Part shown: piece by piece, positions 1 through 12,113 of the stretch
How positions within the stretch are numbered: position 1 is the first letter of the stretch
Layout: each line of letters starts with the position of its first letter
Assembly: GCA_021307315.1 (NCBI GenBank)
Contig: JAJSPD010000052.1
Location: 279,509 to 343,508, forward strand
DNA from: Bisporella sp. PMI_857
Taxonomy: Eukaryota > Ascomycota > Leotiomycetes > Helotiales > Helotiaceae
Direction: 5' to 3'
DNA: 64,000 nucleotides
The notes under the pieces: generated by a model
Databases searched by the model: none
Seen by the model: only the letters and a program-made list of their open reading frames with translations
What the model was told of the DNA's origin: nothing
Translations under genes and position numbers: made by a program

Positions 1-1031
1 TTACCACTGTATTTCTTAATGATATGCACAAAGCGTTGTTCGAGGGTCCTGGATTCCTCAGATTCTGTCAAAGGCGGTGATGACGGTGGTGAGGTGCGAT
101 TGGGTAAGGACTTGGTGTTGGGGTCTTCGTCCCAGGACTCGTTCTTCAGGTCAGAGAATGACATCTCAATTAGAGAATCGTCGTTGTGATACGGCGAAAG
201 ATCAGGCTCTTGAGAGATGGGAGGCTCTTGGACTGGTTGGGCATCGTCACTTGCGCTTTCAATGTCGCTTCCGTCATCGTCGCTGGGAAAGCTGGCTTCC
301 TCTTGTTTGTGTTGTGGTTGAGGAAAATGTTCGGCGTGAGAGGGCATACTCCGCTTCCTTGACATGACCTCGAGTTGTGCATTAGTAGGCTCTGTATGAG
401 GGCGGTGTTCGAGGGTCATGGGCTGTTGCTGGATGCGCTTTGCGTTTTGAAAACGTCCACTAATTCCAGTTTTCCCGTGCGTATTGCCGGGTTTAGCTTC
501 TGTTGAAATGGCAGGTGAGAGTTTACGGGACGGACCCTGACGAGCAAGATCTGGATTCGTCATTGATGTCACCTTTATTTGCCGAGAGTTTTGACCGCCA
601 ATGTTAGCCTCCTGTTGATAATTATTGTACCCATTGCGGCCATGTGTGGGCACATCATCCTGACGGTATTCCTCTTCTGCCTCATACGCCGTGTTTCCAT
701 ATGTTCGAGAATCATTTAGAGCTTGAATGTCAACATTCCCTTCTGTAGACTCAAGCTCCGTAGATGTCAATGTGTTGTCTTGATCGAAGACTCCTCCGCC
801 TTGCCCATTTCGATCATTCACGGCTGGTTTATGGGGGAGATATTGAGGACTCGGAAGCGTATTTCGTGCGCCGCCATGATTCGATGTATATTCAGGTGCT
901 GGCTGGCTGCTGGTAGCCGCGACCTTTCCGACCTTCAATGAGTTTGCAAATTGTCTTGAACGTGAAATTTGAGCATCACCCCCGTCTTTTTGGTTGATGA
1001 AGGCATTGACCCCTTTTCCATAGGCTGCCAT
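1..1031 (-). CDS. Probable ECM11-domain protein, C-terminus cut by window edge
   Basis: An uninterrupted frame of 343 codons starts at the ATG at 1031 (MAAYGKGVNAFINQKD) and runs off the left edge without a stop. Most of it is a low-complexity, polar and probably disordered region rich in S, P, N, Q and acidic residues. Near the edge it becomes more ordered: FSDLKNESWDEDP around residues 288-300 and TLEQRFVHIIKKY at the very end. This pairing of a short hydrophobic/acidic motif with a following basic helix resembles the start of the fungal Extracellular Mutant 11 domain, found in yeast Ecm11, a meiotic synaptonemal-complex factor. The domain core lies outside the window, so the family call is recalled similarity, not proof. 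No introns are needed. The gene reads away from the RKM5-type gene's 3' end. Confidence 0.5.
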   Translation of the reverse strand, partial: MAAYGKGVNAFINQKDGGDAQISRSRQFANSLKVGKVAATSSQPAPEYTSNHGGARNTLPSPQYLPHKPAVNDRNGQGGGVFDQDNTLTSTELESTEGNVDIQALNDSRTYGNTAYEAEEEYRQDDVPTHGRNGYNNYQQEANIGGQNSRQIKVTSMTNPDLARQGPSRKLSPAISTEAKPGNTHGKTGISGRFQNAKRIQQQPMTLEHRPHTEPTNAQLEVMSRKRSMPSHAEHFPQPQHKQEEASFPSDDDGSDIESASDDAQPVQEPPISQEPDLSPYHNDDSLIEMSFSDLKNESWDEDPNTKSLPNRTSPPSSPPLTESEESRTLEQRFVHIIKKYSG

Positions 1032-1690
1032 TACTTTCGTGGCTCGGCCCTACTGTTGCCAATAGTAGGGGTGAGATTGCTGTGGTGAGGTGGTGGTGGA
1101 GGTAGATGTCTTCCCCACCAGACGTGAGATTCGTGGTCGCGCGGGCACGTGACAGCGCATATTTCGTGGGGCTACATTTTATCTTTTGATGTGCTTTCAA
1201 CAACTACTGTATATTTCTATCAGATTTTTAACGTTTAAATATATTTCACACCCCTACGCGCAACATGTCCAAGATAAAAATATTGAAGGTGTTTTCGCTA
1301 AGAACCGAATGCCTTGTATGTAGTGGATGTGAGTAGGTAGTAGGTCTTCAAGCTAGCCCAGTCGCACTTTCGTACTTGCATTGTATACAATACAGACTTC
1401 CACATGAGAGTGTCCACAAGAAGGCATTTTGTGATATATAATCCTCTCATACAGGAATGGGGTTACCTTCGGTGTATTAGAATTCTAATGGAGCATTACA
1501 CGGAATCTCCACTATTAAAACGGGAAGCCATCAAGGGTTCGGCATTCGTTGCGGCAATAGATTGGGCTTTTTGTTAGAGGAATGCCGCATCATCATTGCA
1601 GCTCAACACAGCCAGAACAGGGGTTCTTGCTTTAATGACATGGGTTGGTATGCTTTTCACCACTTGTTAAAGAATGGCGGTCTTAATGAA
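1032..1690. other. Intergenic, no gene seen
   Basis: The 5' flank of the ECM11-like gene and the 3' flank of the methyltransferase gene. It is AT-rich with short low-complexity stretches. No coding stretch with family character was found on either strand. Confidence 0.5.
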
Positions 1691-2906
1691 TTATCGCAAG
1701 ACCCCAATATGAACCACAAACCCACTATTCGACTTGAGGCCATCGTTCAATTCCTCATCAGGGACTCTCCAGACACGGAAGTGTCTGTAAAATTCCCTTA
1801 ACCAACTCTCAAATACTTCGGCGGACCGTAATTGCTGTGCAACTACACAGAGAGCAGGTTGCTTCCCAAGAGAATCAGACCTTCGTAATTTGCAAGCACT
1901 CACGCACGTCTGGACTAAAGGGTTGATAAGGGCATCGTTGTAAATGCAATCGCAAGCTAGGACAAGATCAAAGCTTTGCTCGGAATTGGAGCCTGTTAGA
2001 GATGGAGTAATCTCGTCTGTTTCCCAGTCAAGAGGTTGTGCGATGATATTGCTGCTGCCTTTCGTGGAAGATGGCGCAGATTTCTTGGACTTGGCTGCAC
2101 TCTTCCGCCCTTTGCTTGAGGGCTTCTCATGTTGATTCTCTGAGATGTTCTGTTTCAAGAGCTTCATCACATAATCTTGGTCTGTTAAGACATATGTTTT
2201 GATATATGGCGCCACTGCCAGCCCAATGATGCCAGAAATGCCACATCCTAGCTCCAGGATGGTCGAGTCCGAATTCAAAATACCACTCCTGAAAATCAAG
2301 TTTAAGGAAGATGCAAGCCATGCAGCAACGAGAGGAGTGATCTTCCATACAACTGAGAACTTCAGCTGCTGGCGTCAGAATGTGGAACGGGCAAAGAGAC
2401 AGCTTACCAGCTCCAGTAGTTCCACCATCACGATTGGACGCCAAAACAGTTGGCGATTGACGTATCTCCAGATCACGATCTCGAATTGTGAGCTCTAGAA
2501 GAGTAGCAGCGTGATCCACGAAGCCAAGATTCTGAGAAGGAATCGCTTGCGAGAAAAGAAGAAAGGCCTCTGTAAGATACGTTAGCCATGAGCGCAAAAC
2601 TGAGAAATGTGTATGAGGCCCAAAAACGAGCAGTGGCTAACAGTCGCATCAAAATCATGTGGCAGCTTTAACTTGAGAGTTATGGTCTGAGCGTGCCGAG
2701 TGAGAATATGTGAAATTTCATGTGAACTTCCACTGCTTTGGGAATTGAAGGGGGGCCTTGTTACATGCCAAGAGGTTAGAGAATGTGATTGATGAGTGAC
2801 ATTCCTGGGCCACCAAGACTTGTAGTTGGTATATTCATAGGTAGACTTCCTCACCTTCATCAACATCATCGACTTCTGGTCCCAAGGAGTCCCAGATGTT
2901 GGTCAT
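1691..2906 (-). CDS. RKM5: Ribosomal protein lysine methyltransferase, RKM5 type
   Basis: Spliced model: exons 2906-2855, 2569-2408 and 2352-1691, all introns GT-AG (285 and 55 nt), giving 291 aa. The start MTNIWDSLGPEVDDVDEE joins cleanly to AFLLFSQAIPSQNLGFVD. The joined product shows the METTL21/RKM5-type seven-beta-strand methyltransferase order: a substrate-side RQSPTVLASNRDGGTTGAV, then WKITPLVAAWLAS, the SAM-binding motif ILELGCGISGIIGL near residue 110, and FDLVLACDCIYND downstream. A lysine/serine-rich insertion (KPSSKGRKSAAKSKKSAPSS) sits between the SAM motif and the catalytic region, which is common in fungal versions. In yeast Rkm5 methylates ribosomal protein L1. Transfer of that substrate is inference. 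The long first intron is the least certain part. Confidence 0.85.
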
Positions 2907-4102
2907 GCTCGCTTAGTACTGTCTTCTGCATGCAGTTGCCAATGCTTGGTATTGAATGTGGAGATGATTAGTCGCCCTAAAAGTGTCACCCCCTCAATAC
3001 CACAATGAATGCCCAGAGTTGGCGATGCAGTTGTTCGGTTTTGATCAAAGGCTCAGCGTGCTAGAATAGGGTACAATTGATCGGGCGGTTGGGCGAGTGG
3101 TAGGCATATAAGCCCAGGCTGGCTGTGCAAAAGTCTATCCAAGGGAATGGTGGTCTCAGGTGGTACAACTCAAGCGTTTGATTAGGCGTGAAATGGATCT
3201 TGGGTGTGACTGATGGGTATGGGGATTACGAGACAACGGGTCTGAGGGATCCAAGGCTGAGAGAGATAGGTGTCGGAGATAGGTATCTAGTGCTAAATTT
3301 GATCAAGATATGAAAATATAATCTAAAAGGTTGGTTGATGTTGTTGGTATGGATGTTGGTGGCCGGTTAGCCCAGCCTAACGGGCGGGGGAGGGGGGGGG
3401 GAGCTGTTTGATGTTTGATGCAGAAGCACTTGTCCTGTTGCTGTTCGAGGAGAAGAATAAAGGATGAAGATAGACAGCTTACTGTTTCCTGTGGAAAAGC
3501 AGGTGTGAAATACTGTAAATAACCTCAAACAATGTTAAAACTCTGCTCTTATACACCGCATGCAGTCTTAGCTGTCAACTTCGTCCAATCATACATAACA
3601 CAATGTTGCTGGGTGCATCCAGCCGAGCCCAGCCTGTCTTGTCTTTGTCTTGGGGGCCTATAGACCCTAAGACAAAGCCCTGTAGCACAAGAGCATAAGC
3701 CTACAAGGAACCAAGACTGTGGTTAGTGGCACACTACAGGGGTTCAATGCCCAAGTAGGTATAGACAGCGTCATCCACCCACCCCAGGAAGCTCAGGTCG
3801 CAAAGCTCCAAGCTATTGCAACCTTATTACCCTTCCCACCACCATCCATCCATCCATCCATAACCCGAGCTCAAGCCTAAAACTTGACGTACTGCTTCTG
3901 TGACAATTAAACTCTAACAACACCCCATCATCCTTCTTTCTCCTTTTACACTATATCGTAGCTGTTAATTCAACTCGTCATCATCATAGTCACCTTCGCA
4001 GCTGGCTATCTCTCCTTTCTCTTTCTTGCTCTCGTCATTCAATCAACTCAATTCAGAGCATACGTTCACGCCTACTTCTCTGCCTCCGAGCAAGCTGCTA
4101 CC
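2907..4102. other. Divergent intergenic region with simple repeats
   Basis: Shared 5' region of the methyltransferase (minus) and the acyl-CoA synthetase (plus). It contains a G-run near 3384-3402, a short (CATC)n tract near 3843-3862, and a pyrimidine-rich stretch near 3925-4030 typical of strongly expressed fungal promoters. No gene seen. Confidence 0.5.
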
Positions 4103-6294
4103 ATGTCGCTCAAAAATGCCACCGTTCAGGCCAGAATCGTGCGCCCTCCTCCCTTCACCGTCGAGGCGACAGGTTATGAGAAGGTGCAAGGCGAGACCAT
4201 CCCTCGCAGAAACCCCAAGGCGAAAGACGGCCTAATTACACAGCCAGAGGAGAACATCTTCACAGTCTTTGACCTGATCAAATACAGCTCTGAGAAGTTC
4301 GGAAACGCAAAGGCCCTTGGTTCGCGCAAGCTTATCAAGACTCACCAGGAGACAAAGCAGGTAAAGAAGATAGTCGATGGCCAGGAAACCACAGTGGACA
4401 AGAAGTGGACATATTTTGAGCTTGGTTCGTACGAATATATCAGCTTTCACGACTACGAAAAATTGACTTTACAACTTGGTGCTGGTTATCGAAAACTTGG
4501 CCTGGTGAAGGATGATCGAGTACACATCTTTGCTGCAACGAGCCAAAACTGGCTAGCGACTGCGCATGCTGCTGTTTCTCAATCCATGCCAATTGTTACG
4601 GCATACGACACGCTTGGAGAGGAAGGATTGAAGCACTCACTTGTCGCGACGAAGGCAAAGGCCATCTTCCTCGACCCTCACCTCCTACCAACCCTTATCA
4701 ATCCACTCAAGGAAGCTTCCGAAATCAGGATTGTTGTCTACAATAGCCAAAATGAGGTTAAGCAGGAAAACATCGATAGACTCAAGGCCGCACACGACCG
4801 ACTCACCATTCTAAGCTTCGAGGAGCTTCGGAAGCTGGGTGAAGAGAACCCGGTTGACCCAGTGCCGCCGCAACCAGAGGATCTATGCTGTATCATGTAC
4901 ACTTCTGGATCGACTGGGCCACCGAAGGGTGTCCCGCTCAAGCACAAGGCCGTCGTTGCAGCAGGTAAGCTAACCCAAACCTTCCAGGAGAATTTTCGCT
5001 AATCGACGTAGTTGCTGGTGTCAGCACCATTGTCCACCCATATCTTGGTCCTGGTGACTGCCTCCTAACCTACCTACCTCTCGCACATATCCTCGAATTT
5101 GTCTTCGAAAATGCATGCTTATACTGGGGTGGAACCATGGGTTATGGAAATCCGAAGACCCTCTCCGATGCATCGGTCAAGAATTGCAACGGAGATATTC
5201 GTGAATTCAAGCCAACGGTCCTGGTTGGTGTTCCTGCTGTCTGGGAATCTGTTAAGAAGGGCATTGTTGCCAAGGTCAACTCTGGAAGTCCTGTTGTCAA
5301 AAACATGTTCTGGGGTGCAATGAAACTCAAGGGTGCTGCGCTCCACTACGGACTTCCCGTTCTCCCTGGGCTTCTCGATTCGATTGTCTTCAAAAAGGTC
5401 AAGGAAGCAACTGGTGGCAGACTTCGAATCTGCCTGAACGGAGGTGGCCCAGTCTCGAAGGATACCCAACGCTTCATCTCGCTGGCAATTACTCCTATGA
5501 TCAATGGCTACGGATTGACTGAAACAACCGCTATGGGAGCACTTATGGATCCTATGCATTGGACTGATGAGGCTTTGGGAGACCTACCTAGCTGCATCGA
5601 GGTCAAGCTGGTCGATTTCCCCGATGCCGGTTACTTTGTTACGAACAAGCCAAATCCGCAGGGTGAGGTTTGGATCCGTGGTCCTTCCATTACGGAGGGG
5701 TATTACAATGATCCAAAGGAGACTGCGGATGCGATTACCAAGGATGGATGGTTCATGTCGGGCGATATTGGAGAATTTGACAAGAACGGGCATCTCAAGA
5801 TCATCGATCGTAAGAAGAACTTGGTGAAAACCCTGAACGGAGAGTACATTGCACTGGAGAAGCTTGAGTCTATCTATCGCTCTGCAACCATAGTTGCTAA
5901 CATCTGCGTGTATGCCGATCAACAACGAACGAAACCTATAGCAATTATTGTACCTGCAGAGCCAGCGCTAAAGAAGCTAGCAGCGAAGCTTGGAGTTGAG
6001 GGTAATGGAATCGAAGATTTAGTGCACGACAACAAGATTCAAAAGGCTGTTTTGCAGGAATTACAAGCTGCTGGAAGAAGCGGAGGCTTATCTGGTATTG
6101 AGATCATCGAGGGTGTAGCTTTGGCAGATGAAGAATGGACCCCACAAAACGTAAGTTCGAGTATCGCTACATTCCAAGGAACATACACTCACCTGAAGCA
6201 GGGATTCACAACCTCAGCACAAAAGCTCAACCGAAGAAAGATTTTACAACAGTACCAAAAGGAAGTTGACGCAGCCTACGCTGCCTCAAACTAA
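4103..6294 (+). CDS. Long-chain-fatty-acid--CoA ligase (FAA1/FAA4 type)
   Basis: Exons 4103-4964, 5012-6150 and 6202-6294 (introns of 47 and 51 nt) give about 697 aa, the usual length of yeast Faa1/Faa4. The enzyme activates long-chain fatty acids to acyl-CoA through an acyl-AMP for lipid synthesis and beta-oxidation. The ATP/AMP signature YTSGSTGPPKG is near residue 269. Further on are GYGLTETTAMG, a WFMSGDIGEF stretch and the C-terminal FACS motif with DRKKNLVKTLNGEYIALEK. The second intron has no stop and is a multiple of three, so an unspliced reading stays open. It was called because removing it restores EEWTPQN-GFTTSAQKLNRR, as in the family, and because its ends are GTAAGT and AAGCAG. 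Start at MSLKNATVQARIV fits the family. Confidence 0.92.
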
Positions 6295-7527
6295 ACTGTG
6301 AGGATCAAAATTGGGAGGGTAAGCCAGGGGCGCAAATTGTCGTTCTACAAGGAGCGTTTGTAAGGGTTACTTGCTGTATTATAATCCGTGCCACCTATAA
6401 TCGAATGATCTTCTTTCCCTTCGGCCTTGTTGTCTGCTATGCTGTGGGGAAATATGTAACGTAAGCACTTGTGTAGCTTTCCCCAGATCTACGAGCTGTG
6501 GGTCTGTTCACGTAGTGGGCATGGGATCCATGAAGCCGATCTTTTCAGACCGCTATTGTTTCTTTTTGGGAACGTTGCGGTTTTGTTTGTTCTGGCTGCT
6601 GTATCTACGCTGCGGTGAACCCATTGGGTACCCACTCGACCCAATAGGTGACCCAGCCCACAGGGTTGGGTTGACCTCGATTTTGAACCCAGCGGGTTGG
6701 GTCTAAAAGTATATAACCCAACCTACCGAGTTCTAGAGCCTCAACTGGGTTGCCAAAACTAGCTAAAGCCTCAATATAGAGAGAGAGAAATATCACTTTA
6801 TAAGCTCGTTTTAGATCGCTTAAGCTGCTTGTTATAGCTAGAATGGGTCCTCGGCAACTTGTTGAGGCTCTACTAGGTTGGGCTTTATATATATTATAAA
6901 CCTAGCCAACTTGTTAGAGCCTTACTGGGTTGGGTTGGGTTTTTGACCTCTCGACCCAACCCATTCCGTAGTCTAGCTGTATCCCTTTTGAAGTTGGTTC
7001 AAAAACATAACTAACATGCGTAGAGGCTTCTCTGACCTTTCTGCTTTGTGGTCTTTGGTTCTTAAAATTCCTGCGTCGAATAAATTCTGCTTGGGTCAGG
7101 TTATATACCTATTCGATGTTGTTTGAGAAATGTGTATTCTGACACAGCCATCGAATTCTGCAACACGGAATGGGCTTGGGACATCGTGGTGGTTTCCTCA
7201 TATTTAGTCATGTGATCCTCTTTCAGAAAATGAGGCTGAGTTAGCAGCTTTGTTGACATTTTCTGGCCACCGCATCTTGTCTTTATAAATGTATAAATAA
7301 CCAGTGTATTGTTGCCTCGCTGCAGGAAGATTTTGCCGCCGTGCTTCTATGCTACTTGAATCTTCTCTTACATTTTTACAGTAGCCAAAGGCATGCACCA
7401 AGTCAAAGCATCCGGTGAAGAGTCACCGTCGGTGTTTGAGTGAGGCATTTTTAAGATTGATATGCTTTAAATTCCTTCACAGGAGACTTAAATATGCAGA
7501 AGAAATATATAATTTCTCGCAATCATC
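6295..7527. other. Intergenic between convergent genes
   Basis: 3' flanks of the acyl-CoA synthetase and of the HET gene. It contains the GGGTTGGGT-rich repeat listed separately. No gene seen. Confidence 0.5.
6615..6972. repeat. GGGTTGGGT-rich imperfect inverted repeat, possible MITE
   Basis: About 360 bp in which GGGTTGGGT or its complement ACCCAACCC recurs, dense at both ends and sparse inside. The left end has ACCCACTCGACCCAATAGG and the right end has GACCTCTCGACCCAACCC. The middle is AT-rich with TATATA stretches and repeated AGAGCCTCAAC/GAGGCTCTA words. The layout suggests a small non-autonomous element with messy termini, but I could not find a convincing target duplication. Confidence 0.4.
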
Positions 7528-9975
7528 TTATGAAACAATGAACTGCTGTGTAGGGATGTTATCGCTCTCTTGCTTCTCAACCAAAGCCCCATGCATATAC
7601 TTCTCAACATAACACTCCCCAATAAGTTCGTATTCTATATGCGTATTAGGCTGCCTGCTGAGGTTTCCCCTTCCCCGCAATATAAACGGAACAGAGGCCC
7701 CAAACAGTATTACTATAACATCACCAGGTTTTGTCATTGGCGGGCAGAGCCCAAAAGATCCATCAGAACTCTTGAAAAAGCACTCCCCGTGACATGGAAA
7801 CGAGGACTCAATCCAGGATGCCGTCTCCGTTTCTTGCAGCCAATTGTTATCCCTATTATTGATATCGGGTTCTTTGCCCCAATGTGAGATAAAGTGATCC
7901 ACGCATAGGACCTTCTCCTTATGCCTCGTGTCTTCTGCTTTCTCAAGGTCTTGCATCGTGGGGCCATAATTCCAGGTCCCAGCTACCCCCGCAGGATCGA
8001 AAAGCCACTTGTAAGCCTCCTGGAGCTCCCCGCTTTCTATACTGTAGAAGGGATAGGGATGGATCGATGATACCAGACCAATCTGCAGGCCTGCAAGCTT
8101 TAGCTGTGGGCCTGCCACTCCAGAGGGGTCTAGCTCAGCAAGTCTGTTACCAGATGCCTTATATTTCCCTGACATTCCAAGCGTTCTTTTGGCCCATTTC
8201 CCGTCTCCCTCATGCCATATCGCCCAAGTTGGGTGATTTGGAGGCGGTAGCACTGATCGAGAGGCTGAAGAAGCAATACACCCGCGTTCTTGCCACGCTC
8301 TAGGAGATGAGGCATGAACGGCGGATAGAATCGTAAGAGATTTGTGTTCCATAACCCACCAACGTGTAAAGTCAGCAAAGACATTGCTTGCGGTTTTGGT
8401 GTAGTCTGAGCGGAGGGCCAAAGTGTTAGACCCGCCTGTTTGCATTTCCTTGCACATGCCTAGTAAGGCATATACCTTATCTCTGGCATCTGTCGCATTG
8501 AGGCTGATAGCTTCAAGAATCAATTCCAGAAGTTCTAGAAATGGGACTTCTCCTGCCGAGCCTCGGGCGAAATCCGAGCTTCCTTGATCGACTCTCGTGT
8601 TCCGAATCGCAGCGAGCTGGGTCCAAATCGAGGGCAGAGTATAGAGACGAAATCCTGGAAACCCCCCTCCATGCGGTTCCATCATCCATGCATTTGCTTG
8701 GATCACGCATTCCCAAGGCACTGAGTCCCTTCCACAAGAAACAATCGCCTTTTGGGATTTCCAAACTTCTTGCACCACCCAAACACGACCAAACCATGGA
8801 AAGCTGTATAATCGTGATAAGTCCTCTGCCACACGAAAATACACTTCTCCGAAAACCTTCCCGCCGTATTGCGCCTGCCATGGAAATTCATTTCCAGAGA
8901 CGCCGCGAACTAGTGCCATCGCTCTTTGAGACGAATCGTCGCTATTCCCTAGCCATACATGTGCCAGTTCTGCGAATGCATAGATCTCTCCCATCATGTC
9001 TACTTGATTTCCCCGCTCTTGGAGGTCACTCTGGTTAATGCAGATTAAATCTACCCATAAAGTTCGGCTTTGTTTTTCATATCTCAGATGCTTCAATGCG
9101 TCATAGAGATTGCTTGTTATTGTGAAAGCTTGTGTACGATCAGGTCCCTTAACACGAGAAAAAGCTTCTGCACGTTTATGTATAAGATTGATGCTTCTAG
9201 AGTCGGTCATGTCTCCCCAACAATAGGACAAAGCTTCAAATTTTGGTGGGCTTCCTTTGAGTGATGATTGAATCAGTTCACAGCAGACGGGATCTTCCCA
9301 AGAACCCGGCTGAAGGATCAGCAGCCGGATGTCTTGACTTTCTCTGTCCAGCTTTCCGTAATAGAGATAATCATTCTGGATAGCCCTGAACGTTTGTGCA
9401 TCACCATGCCCAAGAATTGCAAGGGATCGAGAGTCGCCTCCCAAAGAACTCGCACTCTGGACCACTTTGCAATAGATTTCAATGTGAGCAGACTCAATGA
9501 AGTTGACCCAAGCTGGGAATTGAGCCCTCGGGAGCAATTGAATAGTGTCCCTGGCTCGAATTCGTCTCATCCACTGCAGCGAAGCCTCATCAGCGGTGCA
9601 AATATCCCAGGTCACGATATGCTCTTTGAACTCGAAGCTAGCAGTTACGTTACATTGTATCAGCTTATTTGGAATGTGGTCCCGCCCTGCGAGTGTAGAT
9701 ACACCTGCTTCGAACCAGGTGAACGAGCCTTGATACGTCCCTGCAGAATCGGGCTGGCCGCAAAAACCTACAACGGTAAGCCCGGTCTCGTAGAAATATG
9801 AACATGTATCATGGGGCTTAACTAGCCTTGATCATGTGACACGGTTGTGAATTTTATGCGGTGTATCTCTTCTAGGCCTTCTGGAGCCTGGAGCTCGATA
9901 TACGGCCGTGCTGGGCAGTACCTGGAGAACTGGATCGGCTCACCGCAACTGGCGCTGTATACCTGGAGTTGAGAT
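7528..9975 (-). CDS. HET-domain (heterokaryon incompatibility) protein
   Basis: The main exon, 9767-7528, has 746 codons with no stop. HET family motifs are FEALSYCWGD, a helix with LYDALKHLR, then LWVDLICINQSDLQERGNQV and FGRVWVVQEVW. Further down, LELILEAISLNATDARDKVYALLGM is the usual post-HET stretch. HET domains trigger cell death in fungal non-self recognition. No methionine lies at the head of the main exon. A coding stretch upstream (about 9975-9827, containing CPARPYIELQAPEGLEEIH and ending SHDQG) fits the N-terminal domain often seen in this class. It joins in frame to FCGQPDSAG if a 59-nt GC-AG intron (9826-9768) is accepted. The first methionine must lie in a further upstream exon that I could not place, so the 5' end is open. 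Confidence 0.82.
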
Positions 9976-10426
9976 CTGCGAGAGGGTTAGATCCGTGGCT
10001 TGGGGAGAGCGAAAAACATACTCCAACTCAACAGGACAGGCACTAGATGGCCTCAGTAAGTGGTTGGTATTGGGGGGGTTGAGTTAGTACCCTCGGTGTC
10101 AGAAAGATTTGATGAGGCATTGTCGACAGGAGATCCTACATTGGGACCCTCAATCTGCATGGTGCTAGACGCAGAGTGGTTTTAAAACATGTACCTTATA
10201 TCTCAGGTATCAGTGCAAGATAGATGCAATCTATGAATTTCTTGAAAATCTACAGGAACCGAGAAACATATGCGAAGGGTGTGATTGCAGGTCGATGGAG
10301 TGGCGGTTAGCTAAAATGTAAGCGCTAAGAGGCTTTGTCATTCGCCTAAGCTCAGGGGAAGGATATGAAATGTAATATGGTAGTTTTATTAAATGCAAAC
10401 CCTTCCGCCAAATTCTATGTACATTT
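9976..10426. other. Intergenic, may hold the first exon of the HET gene
   Basis: No clear gene. The missing first exon of the HET gene on the minus strand should lie here. The remainder is the 3' flank of the transporter gene. Confidence 0.4.
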
Positions 10427-12113
10427 CTAGTACACAAATCTCCATCCCTTCTCATTGCCGTCGTGCTCAGCCCAGTTTTCCTGCTCGTCAAGCTTCTTAT
10501 TTAACATTTTTGCCCTCCATTTGACGCCCCAACACAGCAGGACGGTGCACACACATCCAAAAATGATCAGCCCGCCTCCGAGACGATAGAATGGCTCTTG
10601 GCTCCTTGGGAAGAAGTGAGGACTGAACCAATGGCTGCACTGACTGACACAGTTTGCAATAGCGATCAGTGCTGCCTTCTTGCTGCGTGGTGCGGGCACA
10701 AGGTTTGTTTCCCAGGAAAGTTGCAAATTCAGACCGTTGTAAGTACCACTAACTAGGAGAATAACACCGATGTATCGTGCAGCTACGTTGAGAGTAGAGA
10801 TCAGGATTGAGCACCCGACCGCAGAAACAATGATAGGCCCAATTATATGGTAGCAGGACTCGCCAAAGCGACCCGATGAGTAGGCGAAAAGACAGGCAGT
10901 AGCGTAAGCAATAGCGTAAGGTGGAGCTTGAACAAGGTAGGTGGTGAGTTCGTCGAAACCAAATGTCTTGAGGATCTGTGAAAGATATTGGAATTGAGTT
11001 TTGTTATTCCGAAAGGAAAAACTTACGGATGGAAAGAAATCTTTGAACGACTGGGCGTTGATCAAGGAGAAATGCATGCCACAGAATAGCCAGGTGAATG
11101 GATCCTTGACAGCTTCCTTAAGGCCATCCCAGGTACCCCCAACGCCCTCATCTTTACCTCCGCTAGACAGAAGAACACGATACTGAGCCATCTCACTTTC
11201 CTGGGGTGAAAGCCATCTGGTGTTTGTTGGCCAGTTGGGCAAGAGGAAGAATGCAGCGATAGCCATAAGAATGGATGCAGCACCTTCGATCAAGAAAAAC
11301 CATTGCCAAGCATATAGGCCTGCAATTCCTTCCATGTTATGTAAGATCCCAGCAGCGAGGAAGCCAGAAATAATGTTGGAGATGGTGTTACCCGCATGCC
11401 AGATCGCCATACGCATAGGATTCTCCTCTTTGGTGTACCAAGACGACGTCATAAGCGTGATACCGGGGAAGAAAGGTGCTTCCGTGAGACCAATAAAAAA
11501 TCGACAGATACAGAAACCAGCTCCACTACTCCAATGTTAGCTTATAGTTTTATGTGTGATATGAAACGAGGAAGTCTGACTTGGTCATAGCAGGCATGCA
11601 AATTGTCGCTATGCTCCAGGCTAGCATCATACAAGGGAGAAACCAACTAGGGTTCGATTTCGCTAGCCACAAGTTTCCAGGAAGTTGGCCGACGAGGTAA
11701 CCAATATAAAATGTGGAGATACCCGCGTTCCACACGGTATCAGACATATGAAGATCCTTTTGCAGGCCAGCTAATCTGGCATTCGAGACGTTAATACGGT
11801 CCAAGTAACTAAAATCTGTTAGGCTAGTTTCTCATTATATGTGATTAGCAAGAGTTAACACTTGCTTTAGTAAAAACATCAAAGTAATCGTAGGCATCAA
11901 GCGGTAATCCACCTTGCGCAACACCTTCTTGTTGAGAGCGGCCATTTGCTCCGTGTCAAGGCCACGAAGCAATTCAAACCTCCCTTGGATTTCCTGGGGG
12001 GTACAGCCACCATTCTGGTTGGTGGCGCGCTCATACTGCTGGACACTGCCTTTTTGACCGGCCTCGATCTCGCCCTCCTTCTGGCTGTGCATCAATGACT
12101 CGGCGAGGGCCAT
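10427..12113 (-). CDS. MFS anion:cation symporter (ACS family, Dal5/allantoate-permease type)
   Basis: Exons 12113-11860, 11808-11581, 11525-11027 and 10975-10427, with three GT-AG introns of 51-55 nt, give 509 aa, normal for this family. Recognisable features are VLRKVDYRLMPTITLMFLL followed by YLDRINVSNARLAGL (TM1 and its loop), STFYIGYLVGQLPGNL (TM2), FCICRFFIGLTEAPFFPG (TM4 signature) and WFFLIEGAASILMAI. About 12 hydrophobic segments are present, with a hydrophilic N-terminus of roughly 60 residues. ACS-family carriers in fungi move organic anions such as allantoate, nicotinate, biotin precursors and carboxylates across the plasma membrane with protons. The substrate here is unknown. The gene lies in the same orientation as, and just downstream of, a PrpF-family gene and a Zn2Cys6 regulator, which suggests a carboxylate. 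Confidence 0.9.

Noticed and set aside
8541..9038. Plus-strand frame opposite the HET gene
   Set aside because: Antisense shadow without family character.
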